NCBI GenBank assembly: GCA_021234155.1
Contig: JAJEKV010000040.1
Location: forward strand, 5,109,229 to 5,173,228
Reading direction: 5' to 3'
DNA: 64,000 bases
From: Isoetes taiwanensis
Taxonomy: Eukaryota; Streptophyta; Lycopodiopsida; Isoetales; Isoetaceae
The notes beneath the pieces are model-generated. The model was not told where the DNA came from. It made no database searches and saw nothing but the letters and a program-made list of their open reading frames with translations. Of this stretch, positions 48,801-53,287 are shown in pieces (position 1 is the first letter of the stretch; each line of letters opens with the position of its first letter). The position numbers and the translations under genes are program-made.

Positions 48801-51443
48801 TGGGAATTGGAGCAGCATGAGGAATTTGGATCTAGACACGAACGCTTTAACAGGATCAATTCCTGCGGAATTTGGGCTGATGACCACGCTGAAAACTTTG
48901 CATCTGTGGGACAATCAACTGAGTGGGCCGATTCCGGCAAGTCTAGGCAATTGCACAGAGCTGGAGGTGTTGGATCTTTCTGTGAATCATCTGAGCGGAA
49001 GAATCCTGACAGAGCTCTTCCGTCTGCCCAAGTTGGACAGGTTACTATTGCTCATCAATAGTCTAACATGTGAGAATTTCTGTAATGCATGAATCTGTGA
49101 TGGGGTATATATTATAATCATATTATTCTCACGTACAATTTGACAGGTGAGCTTTCGGTTGATCTAGGCAAAACCACAAAACTGTCGAGGCTGAGATTGA
49201 ATAACAACCTGCTGGAGGGTCCAATTCCAAGCAATCTGGGATTGCTGCACAATCTGAGCTTCTACAGGCGAAAATCGCTTAAGCGATTTTGCCCCTTTTT
49301 TTTTTAAAAATCACCTGGCCAGACGCTGACTTTTGAAAGCGATTTTCGTTTTTTTTTTTAAAAAATCACCTGGCCAGGTGATCGCATTTTCCAGCGACGA
49401 AAAACGAAAATCGCTTAAGCGATTTTCACTTTCCCCTTTTTGAAAATCGCTTAAGGGATTTTCGCAAAATTTGAAAATCGCTTAAGCGATTTTCCCAAAA
49501 TCGCTTAAGCGATTTTGGTCCGCGCGAGACCCCGATTTCGGGAGCCAAAAAAGGCACCGTGTATCTTCCTTATGCTTATAATCTTGCAGGGCTTCTTCGA
49601 TGCAAAGCATGGTGGACCTAAATGACAAAGCAAGAAGATTATATCAAATAAAGGAAGAACATAAAAATTCCTAAAAATGGAAGAAGGAATATAGAATAAA
49701 TTTTTTCTAATTTAGGCAAACTCTTCTTCATTCTAGAAACATCTAAGGTCATTTCATTAACACTTTGTGATGTGGCAGAGTCCAATTCAACTATCCCATA
49801 TGGAAAGATACTCGGCATTAGCGTAGCTGTCTTAGGAGCATTTATTCTCATTTGCTTAACTACTTTCTTACTTTGGAGAAGGCATAAGAAGTTAATGCTT
49901 GTCAAAGAAGCAAAAAATCAAGGCAAGATTCCTTATGTTAAATGTATGGATTTAAGCTATTAGATGCTAAATTCTTTTGTTTTAAATTCAGATTTCGAGA
50001 GTATAAAAAATAAGCCAAAGATGTTTACTTATAATGAACTAAAAGCTGCTACAAAGGGGTTTCATCAGCAAAATAAACTTGGTGAAGGGGGGTACGGTGT
50101 GGTTTATAAGGTATCAAAATAAATGGAGAATTTATATCTGACTTAAAGATATTAATCCATTTAATGTTGGTATAATATGTATAGATCATTTGTATAACAT
50201 AGTACTGTACATAATTTTCAGTTTGGTTTGATTGCTTGGCCTTCAGCCCTAGTTTCATTTATGCCCTTGTCCATGCTTTGTATCATCTTGTCGCCTTCTT
50301 TGGGCTTCGTGCATGTTAAATTTTTTTTATCCTAATCTCTCATGGATGTTAAAGATGCTCATTTCTTTTTGTTCCAGGGAATCTTGCCAGATGGCACCGT
50401 CGTAGCTGTTAAAAAATTATCAACAAAATTAGATAGGGGGTTGGCATCATCAGAATCAAATAAACAAGAGTTTATGAATGAAATATCTGTGATATCAACA
50501 GTTAAACACCGTAATTTGGTGAAACTCCTTGGATGCTGCATCGAAGGGGATCACAGAATTTTGGTCCTGGAATTCCTAGAAAACAATAGCCTTCAACAAA
50601 CATTGCTTGGTATTATTGTAACTTTTTTTATTTTCTTTTTTCTTGTTTAATATTTGAATATGTTGTAGGTCCATCTAAGTTATACATAGATTGGCCAACG
50701 CGATACAACATATGTGTGGAAATTGCAATCGGCATTGCTTATTTGCACGAAGAATCACTTCCTAGAATAATTCATCGTGATATCAAAGCTAGTAATATAC
50801 TCTTAGACAAAATGTTACGTCCAAAGATTGCAGATTTTGGGATAGCAAAACTTTTCGGAGATGAACAAACCCATATTAGCACTAAAATAGTTGGAACACT
50901 GTAAGTTTACCCGAGAAGTAAATGTATCTTCTTGATTATTAAGTATCTCTAATAGCATTGTATTGTGTCGGGATCAAAGTGGCTATTTATCTCCAGAATA
51001 TGCAACACGTGGCCAACTCACAGAAAAGCTAGATGTTTATAGTTTTGGAGTGCTTGCATTGGAGATAATTAGTGGCCTGAACAATCTTGATTTATCCGTA
51101 CCACCAGACAAGATTTATCTATTGGAATGGGTGAGTGTTACCATCTTCATGCCTTTTATCTAGAGTACATTAATGGCATGGGTGATTCTTACGAGATTTT
51201 AAATTATAGGTAATGCAACTAAACAAGGTAAACTCGTTTTTCAAGTGATTGACCCCATTCTCGAATCAATATGTGAAAGAAGAAGCCATGGCAATTATTG
51301 AGGTCACCATCCTTTGCATACAAGCTTCTCCCAACAAACGTCCCATGATGTCAAAGGTTGTTAATATGCTTACTAGACCTAACAAAATTACATGTTCTAT
51401 CAATCAGGATTTTATCTTTCCTTTTGGTCTCAGTGGACAATAA
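24818..51443 (+). CDS. LRR-VIII type receptor-like kinase, 5' exons missing
   Basis: Fifteen exons rebuild about 728 residues of a plasma-membrane receptor kinase: five full LRRs and a partial one, a Cys-containing linker, a malectin-like domain, one membrane helix and a Ser/Thr kinase with [16 protein letters not shown] and a GYLSPEY activation-loop motif. This order, and LRRs on separate 72-nt phase-2 exons, are typical of land-plant LRR-VIII kinases (AT1G53430 group). That family is usually near 1000 residues, so a signal peptide and the first LRRs are missing on the left; no exon for them was found between 1 and 24817. Every junction given has GT-AG or GC-AG ends and fitting phase. The last exon carries a frameshift that stops the frame at 51246-51248; copy 2 at 58623 is intact there. 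Ligand and pathway cannot be told. Confidence 0.85.
24963..25034 (+). CDS. Receptor kinase exon: LRR b (72 nt)
   Basis: Acceptor GAGCAG, donor GTATGA. It encodes [18 protein letters not shown] and ANLTYL, matching the family's FRDC/LRNC repeat. Phase 2 on both sides. Confidence 0.9.
25103..25174 (+). CDS. Receptor kinase exon: LRR c (72 nt)
   Basis: Acceptor GTTCAG, donor GTAAGC. It encodes [18 protein letters not shown] and TRLKHL, a canonical plant LRR. It is followed by an intron of 12.28 kb. Confidence 0.92.
25175..26690. other. Intron sequence, AT-rich, unassigned
   Basis: The first part of the 12.28-kb intron has no coding signal. It includes an (ATAAG)n run at 25772-25790, T-rich runs at about 26188-26219, and a region near 26290-26470 with the same phrase style (GTATACGTAT, leading CCCC) as 16860-16980. 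Confidence 0.6.
25772..25790 (+). repeat. (ATAAG)n pentanucleotide run
   Basis: Nearly four ATAAG units follow 'GGGTCTTGTGAC'. This resembles the GGTCTC...plus pentanucleotide layout at the tails of the family B elements, so it may mark the 3' end of another retroposon. Confidence 0.5.
26691..26713 (-). repeat. (TTCTA)n tail, minus-strand retroposon end
   Basis: GAATAGAATAGAATAGAATA on the plus strand is TTCTA on the minus strand. It suggests a minus-strand retroposon whose body lies to the right, from 26714 on. Confidence 0.5.
26714..27826 (-). other. Unassigned; possible body of a minus-strand retroposon
   Basis: Minus-strand open frames at 26792-26995 (67 codons) and 27259-27585 (108 codons, Cys- and aromatic-rich) have no recognisable domain. 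The (TTCTA)n tail on their 3' side makes a retroposon possible, but no reverse-transcriptase motif is seen. Confidence 0.35.
27827..30120 (-). other. Decayed element of unknown class
   Basis: On the minus strand, long stretches translate to Lys/Glu/Arg-rich, gag-like text with stops. A short frame at 29905-30117 starts [17 protein letters not shown] and has [16 protein letters not shown]. The phrase TCTTTATTTGT(T)GGCATTGA occurs at both ends (27827-27846 and 30101-30120), so the block may be bounded by short direct repeats. No named domain can be supported. Confidence 0.35.
30121..30763. other. AT-rich intron sequence
   Basis: No coding or repeat signal is convincing. Small plus-strand frames at 30217-30493 are Phe/Leu-rich and probably spurious. 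Confidence 0.5.
30764..32345 (+). repeat. Polypurine repeat element, copy 1 (about 1.44-kb tract)
   Basis: A head (30764-30905) with TTATACCATATGTC and ATCGGACGGTTGAGA leads into 30906-32345, where the plus strand is almost only A and G (GGGAAAAGGGAAAA variants). Open frames of 249-382 codons on the minus strand are pure Phe/Ser/Pro/Leu products of the tract and are not genes. Copies 2-4 are at 34846, 51836 and 59250. Confidence 0.85.
32430..34838 (-). mobile_element. L1-type LINE fragment, 5' truncated
   Basis: A T-run on the plus strand (32430-32439) marks the poly(A) end of a minus-strand element. Coding pieces of ORF2 fill the rest up to about 34800, where it stops next to the head of polypurine copy 2. 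About 2.4 kb of an expected 6 kb remains. Confidence 0.75.
32501..34798 (-). pseudogene. L1-type ORF2 remnant (reverse transcriptase, zinc motif)
   Basis: The 5' piece reads [20 protein letters not shown] then [20 protein letters not shown], the finger part of an L1 reverse transcriptase. Further on, [13 protein letters not shown] replaces YADD (Tyr-Ala-Asp-Asp reads Phe-Ala-Asn-Asp), so the catalytic motif is altered. Near 32850 ETCPLCGG is the start of the C-terminal zinc motif. The piece between the finger and FAND is shortened. Many frame changes are present. Confidence 0.75.
34846..35650 (+). repeat. Polypurine repeat element, copy 2, two tracts
   Basis: The head (34846-34967) with TGTTATACCGTCTTGGATCA and GAATGGTCAAGATCAT precedes a purine tract at 34968-35475. 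A partial second head (GAGATCATTTGATAGCATCC) at about 35473-35527 precedes a second tract that reaches 35650, where the 3' end of the family B LINE copy B begins. Confidence 0.8.
35628..36880 (-). mobile_element. Non-LTR family B, copy B, 5' truncated
   Basis: The 3' end on the minus strand (TGTACAGCGTGCCAGCATAC then TTATTACTGC) matches the end of copy A at 23075-23115. It joins the purine tract directly, so it probably inserted there. Only the last ~1.25 kb is kept, as is usual for 5'-truncated LINE insertions. Confidence 0.8.
35786..36760 (-). pseudogene. Family B ORF2 C-terminal part (thumb, zinc motif)
   Basis: This is the best preserved C-terminus of the family in the window. It reads [11 protein letters not shown] (36697), then after a stop at 36461 a 185-codon frame from 36343 to 35786 with [26 protein letters not shown], and [19 protein letters not shown], a C-C-C-H-C zinc-type motif. 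Corresponding text is found in copies A and C. Only one stop and one frame change interrupt it. Confidence 0.75.
36881..37454. other. Intron sequence, unassigned
   Basis: AT-rich sequence up to the acceptor before the exon at 37455. No coding or element signal is seen. A pyrimidine-rich stretch precedes the acceptor. Confidence 0.6.
37455..37526 (+). CDS. Receptor kinase exon: LRR d (72 nt)
   Basis: Acceptor CAATCAG, donor GTAAGT. Encodes [18 protein letters not shown] and KDLTYL. Its 5' phase joins exactly to exon 25103-25174 across the 12.28-kb intron. Confidence 0.92.
37595..37660 (+). CDS. Receptor kinase exon: LRR e (66 nt)
   Basis: Acceptor TTCATAG, donor GTATGC. Encodes [17 protein letters not shown] then RIIYM; two residues shorter than a standard repeat. 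Confidence 0.9.
37735..37788 (+). CDS. Receptor kinase exon: LRR tail (54 nt), GC donor
   Basis: Acceptor TATCCAG. Encodes [17 protein letters not shown], with N-rich text like the last LRR of this family. The donor is AG|GCAAGT, a consensus GC-AG donor, and only this cut keeps the frame with the next exon. Confidence 0.8.
37861..37928 (+). CDS. Receptor kinase exon: Cys linker (68 nt)
   Basis: Acceptor TTTGTAAG, donor GTAAGG. Encodes [20 protein letters not shown] then GK. The two Cys residues match the cysteine pair that follows the LRRs in LRR-VIII kinases. Ends in phase 1. Confidence 0.8.
37994..38391 (+). CDS. Receptor kinase exon: malectin-like domain, part 1
   Basis: Acceptor TATACAG, donor GTACAT. 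It opens with [11 protein letters not shown] (the INCGG hallmark), and continues through [35 protein letters not shown], and RLFDIYIQ, all diagnostic of plant malectin-like domains, which bind cell-wall carbohydrate in animals and probably in plants. Ends in phase 0. Confidence 0.93.
38392..38773. other. Intron sequence with (TTCTA)n run
   Basis: AT-rich. A TTCTA run at 38534-38552 follows 'ACTCTTGGTCTTCTTGCACATTA', again resembling a retroposon tail. Repeated 'TTAGTTGTTTCTTTT' phrases occur near 38415-38475 and 38675. Confidence 0.5.
39303..39502. mobile_element. 200-bp MITE with 21-bp TIRs and GTGCTGGAAA core
   Basis: Bases 39303-39322 (GGGCAAAAGTATGCTGGTGG) are inverted at the right end, and the match runs 21 bp. 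ATAC directly flanks both ends (39299-39302 and 39503-39506), a 4-bp candidate target duplication. The inside holds a near-perfect 28-bp palindrome (39328-39355, core GCGTCCGGACGC) and then a minisatellite of GTGCTGG and GTGCTGGAAA units (39364-39465). The superfamily is unknown. Confidence 0.85.
40690..41360. other. GC-rich insertion with CTCTTCCGGCAGCTC repeats
   Basis: This block is far richer in GC than its surroundings. It has at least four copies of 'CTTCCGGCAGCTC' or close variants (about 40915-40990), repeats of 'CCTAAGATCC', and 'GCCTCGAGCAAACCC' twice (41040 and 41205). It interrupts the LINE coding echo, so it is an insertion. The bases ACGTTTATCT on the left and ACGTTATCT on the right could be an imperfect target duplication. 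No coding frame is convincing. Confidence 0.5.
42003..42251 (+). pseudogene. Cytochrome P450 N-terminal fragment
   Basis: The frame has a hydrophobic helix ([15 protein letters not shown]), a short basic-polar linker and [19 protein letters not shown], the proline-rich hinge of microsomal P450s, then [13 protein letters not shown]. The usual 'GN' after WPIL reads WK. Homology ends near FTLN and the frame soon stops. No other P450 exon (I-helix, ExxR, Cys ligand) is nearby, so this is a lone fragment, perhaps carried in by a transposon. It lies in the 4.8-kb intron of the receptor kinase, on the same strand. Confidence 0.8.
42252..43179. other. Intron sequence with spaced CAATTGATCTA repeats
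   Basis: The phrase CAATTGATCTA followed within ~20 bases by 'AGATACCACATCAA' or a close variant recurs near 42664, 42805 and 42945 (about 140-bp spacing), with a weaker copy near 42545. A (TTTTTA)n run at about 43093-43122 lies in front of the acceptor of the next exon. Confidence 0.5.
43180..43378 (+). CDS. Receptor kinase exon: malectin-like domain, part 2
   Basis: Acceptor TTTCTAG, donor GTACGG. Encodes [20 protein letters not shown] then [21 protein letters not shown], and [11 protein letters not shown], the C-terminal half of the malectin-like fold. Phase 0 at the start, phase 1 at the end, which matches the TM exon. Confidence 0.93.
44115..45060 (+). repeat. Direct duplication (619-bp offset) with SINE head in each copy
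   Basis: Sequence from AGCAAAATAACAAGGGGTTC is found at 44121 and again at 44740, about 95% alike over some 320 bases. Each copy has a tRNA-type A-box (TAGCTCACTAGTTAGATTAG, 44253) and B-box (GAGGTTCGAGCTCC, 44311), then 'TTAAGCGAAGCC' and 'GCTCGATATACCATCAAAAC'. The space between the copies is filled by the tandem block at 44452-44731. Confidence 0.75.
44452..44731. repeat. Four-unit tandem repeat in two dimers (66 + 83 bp)
   Basis: Units start AAATGAGAGGTGCCCAGAG at 44452, 44518, 44601 and 44667. Units 1 and 3 end in CACCTCGTTTAG, units 2 and 4 in GTTCATCTC, so the array is a duplicated dimer with a 149-bp period. The 66-bp unit also contains CAGTCTGGGCCGTAGGCC. Confidence 0.9.
45825..46022. 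repeat. 95-bp tandem duplication with (TTGAA)n run
   Basis: ATTGTCCATTAAACAAG starts at 45825 and at 45920. Each copy has AAAATTGAATTGAATTGAAT or a close variant, then GACTAAATGGT and AAGTCCAACACAAGAAGGGC. Identity is high with small indels. Confidence 0.85.
46100..47390 (-). pseudogene. Non-LTR family B, copy C (reverse transcriptase to C-terminus)
   Basis: On the minus strand YADDVDLL lies at about 47210-47231, followed by [20 protein letters not shown] (about 46983; compare [19 protein letters not shown] in copy B), [13 protein letters not shown], and further left a [19 protein letters not shown] echo near 46540. Stops and frame changes are many. The 3' end is not sharply defined. Confidence 0.7.
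47641..48178 (+). pseudogene. L1-type LINE 3' fragment (C-terminal zinc motif)
   Basis: The plus strand encodes [20 protein letters not shown] (about 47695-47754), the Cys/His motif at the C-terminus of plant L1 ORF2, followed by [16 protein letters not shown] run CTGTCAATAAAAAG near 48150 suits a LINE 3' end. The rest of the element is absent. Confidence 0.7.
48419..49559 (+). mobile_element. Pack-MULE-like transposon carrying an LRR gene fragment
   Basis: The element is 1141 bp. A perfect 26-bp inverted repeat (48424-48449 and 49528-49553, core GGCTCCCGAAATCGGGGTC) lies 5-6 bases inside its ends. The flanks carry a 10-bp direct repeat, TGTATCTTCC (48409-48418 and 49560-49569). Repeats of 9-11 bp with long TIRs point to the Mutator superfamily. 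There is no transposase; instead 48619-49266 is a piece of an LRR gene. Both subterminal regions hold palindromes AAAATCGCTTAAGCGATTTT. It sits 220 bases before the transmembrane exon of the receptor kinase, on the same strand, in its 6.4-kb intron. Confidence 0.88.
48619..49266 (+). pseudogene. Captured LRR-kinase ectodomain fragment
   Basis: About seven LRRs in one frame from near 48625: [114 protein letters not shown]. The frame stops at 49090-49092, but LRR text resumes after an AG at about 49145 with [13 protein letters not shown] and [10 protein letters not shown]. The gap begins GTGAGA and ends TTGACAG, so an intron was probably captured too. The 24-residue repeats look like the CLAVATA1/LRR-XI style, not the 72-nt-exon LRR-VIII style of the host gene. 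No start, signal peptide or kinase is included. Confidence 0.85.
49779..49922 (+). CDS. Receptor kinase exon: transmembrane segment
   Basis: Acceptor GTGGCAG. After [10 protein letters not shown] comes a helix [20 protein letters not shown] then LLWRRHKK, a stop-transfer sequence. The donor is either CAAG|GCAAGA (49923, GC type) or T|GTATGG (about 49946); both keep phase 1. The GC cut gives the shorter juxtamembrane part. Confidence 0.82.
49992..50110 (+). CDS. Receptor kinase exon: juxtamembrane and glycine loop
   Basis: Acceptor AATTCAG, donor GTATCA. Encodes [19 protein letters not shown] then [10 protein letters not shown], the ATP-binding glycine loop GxGxxG. This exon is not part of the downstream duplicate. 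Confidence 0.93.
50221..50323 (-). mobile_element. Copia pol sliver in receptor kinase intron
   Basis: On the minus strand these 103 bases encode [20 protein letters not shown] and on, the same linker as in the Copia remnant at 57633-57735. It sits between exon 49992-50110 and exon 50378-50609. It is the shared sequence at the duplication junction. Confidence 0.8.
50378..50609 (+). CDS. Receptor kinase exon: kinase N-lobe
   Basis: Acceptor GTTCCAG, donor GTATTA. Encodes [15 protein letters not shown] with the catalytic Lys, then [12 protein letters not shown] with the alpha-C Glu, and [20 protein letters not shown]. Confidence 0.93.
50669..50900 (+). CDS. Receptor kinase exon: catalytic loop and DFG
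   Basis: Acceptor GTTGTAG, donor GTAAGT. Encodes [34 protein letters not shown] (RD-type catalytic loop) and [12 protein letters not shown]. Confidence 0.95.
50980..51130 (+). CDS. Receptor kinase exon: activation segment, C-lobe
   Basis: The acceptor is ATCAAAG, and the joined codons give [33 protein letters not shown] follows. Donor GTGAGT, phase 0. Confidence 0.92.
51210..51443 (+). CDS. Receptor kinase last exon, frameshifted in copy 1
   Basis: Acceptor TTATAG. After VMQLNKVNS the frame shifts and meets TGA at 51246-51248. In the next frame [32 protein letters not shown] (with the conserved subdomain XI Arg) run to TAA at 51441-51443. Copy 2 reads the same exon without a break. The base changes here (AACTCGTTTTTC against AACTCTGTTCTTC) are of the CTG type seen elsewhere in copy 1, so the frameshift may be a sequence error. 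Confidence 0.85.
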
Positions 51444-51835
51444 AAATGCATTCTATTCTATTTTATTCTATTCTATCTATCAACTTATAAAGCGCCTTGA
51501 ATATTGATTGTAAATTGACTTGTAATAAATTTGAAATTCATATATGCTTACCTTAACAATATCGTGATCCAAAGAACTAGAATGCCAGTGTTTATGGGCC
51601 TTTTTATTTTATCATATTAGGGTATGTTATCAGGCAAGACTTGATCAATGGGAATTTGTACTGCGAAATTTATTGTATGCTACATTATGCGCAATGAATG
51701 TTGTAATTATTTGATAGAGATATGGATAAGATCTGCATATGAACTCAACTATAATATATAATAACAATATATCAAAGTTAAGACAATGAAAAATCAAAGG
51801 GTTTGTTGGACTCTTCTATAATATCATCTTCTTTA
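51444..51835 (+). other. 3' flank with polyadenylation-like signals and (TTCTA)n run
   Basis: AATAAA-type hexamers occur at the stop codon (about 51439) and near 51525. A TTCTA/TTTTA run at 51450-51476 follows GGTCTCAGTGGACAATAAAA, which resembles the tail of LINE copy A (GGTCTCATTGGTCTAAAAAA). Confidence 0.5.
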
Positions 51836-52500
51836 TATTATAATGTTATACCATAGGTCTTGGATTGGATCAATCCCTAATTCGAATGGTCGAGATCATC
51901 TAGATGCATCCAAAGGGCGAGATTTCTCACAAAATTTCCTACCACCATAATTGGTCATGTTTTGATCTTTTATGGGGAAAGGGTAAAGGAAAAGAAGAAG
52001 AAAGGAAAAGGGAGGAGGAAAGAGAGAACATGAAAGGACAAAAAGGCATGGGGAAAGGGAAAAAAGAGAAAGAGAAAAGGATGGGGATAAGAGAAGAGAA
52101 AAATGCATAGGAAAAAAGAAAGGAAAGGAAAAGAAAAAATCAAAAGGGAGCGGGAAAGGAAATCTGAGAAAAGGGCACAAGAAAAAGGGGAAGAGGTAAA
52201 GAGGAAATGGTGTAGGAAAAAAGGGAAGAGTTATGGAAAGGGTGAAGAATGGAAAAATGAAGGGAAAAAAAGAGCATAGGAAAAGGAAAGGGGAAAAGAG
52301 CATGGGAAAAAGCAGAAAAAGAGAAACGGTGGGGAAAGAAAAAAAGGGAAGAAAAAAATGGCATGGAAAAGGAGGGGAGAGAGGGAAGGAGAAGGGAAAA
52401 GTTGCACCGAGAAATGGAAAAGAGTGAAAGGTTGGGAAAATGAGGAAAAGGGCAGGTAAAAGGGGGAACAAGAAAAGGATGAGGAAATCTGGATGTTTGA
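51836..52500 (+). repeat. Polypurine repeat element, copy 3
   Basis: The head (51836-51975) has ATAATGTTATACCATAGGTC, TTGGATTGGATCAA and CGAATGGTCGAGATCATCTA. The purine tract covers about 51975-52500. Long minus-strand frames over it are low-complexity products. Copy 4 is its duplicate. Confidence 0.85.
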
Positions 52501-52576
52501 AATCTTTAGCAGCAAGAGAAGAATGAATCCGGCTTTTTGGAAGGCAGATCTGGTGATAAAAAGTATGCACGCTTGA

Positions 52577-53285
52577 TTCCATCAACCATATCGACCTTCT
52601 CCTCACTGCAAAGATGGGTTCAAGCTCAGGCACTCTTCTCAGAACTGTTGCAGCCTAAAGAATGGGGTTTATAGAATCACAATTGACGAACTGAGAAAAA
52701 GAGCCAACAAGAACCAAAACCTTTGTTCTGACGCCGGCTGGAGCAAGGTCTCCCTAAAGGTGGTAGATAAATGGACTGAAACTTTCCCTCCAGAAGCCGA
52801 AGAATGGTATAAGGATTTCAAGTTCTATACTGAATGCACCCTGCCTGATGTAGTGGTCTCCCTGGAGAATATAAAATGCAAGTACCGTGATACCGTAGGC
52901 CCCTTTGTCACCCAATGGATGCAAAGATCACGCATAAAAAAATAATTTTTTATTCCGTAAGATGTGTCACTCTATACTTGTCCCAACCGCTATGAACTCA
53001 AAAAGAACCTCGCGATCGATTCAAAGACATGGATCAACCCCATATCTTCTCCTCCGATTTAGCATGGATAATAGTTCTAAGTTTGGATTTCGTGGCCTCC
53101 AAATATCCCACGCCTTTTTGCATGAAATCGGCTTGGTTCAAATATCCCACAAGATTTTTTAAACCATTGACATAAAAACTTTCAACCATGGCACTATTGT
53201 AGAATATATTAACTCCCTTTCAACCTTGAAACTAGTCTCATATGTTGCCATCACAATTTTAAACCATTGTAATCTTCAATTAAGT
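52577..53285 (+). pseudogene. Cys-rich unknown reading frame, damaged copy
   Basis: Identical to the frame at 59988-60476 up to about 52885 (KWTETFPPEAEEWYKDF is present), then several small substitutions and indels break the frame, with a stop at 52943-52945. The part from 52946 to 53285 has no open frame and leads to the TIR element. See the intact copy for the description. Confidence 0.6.
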
Positions 53286-53287
53286 TA

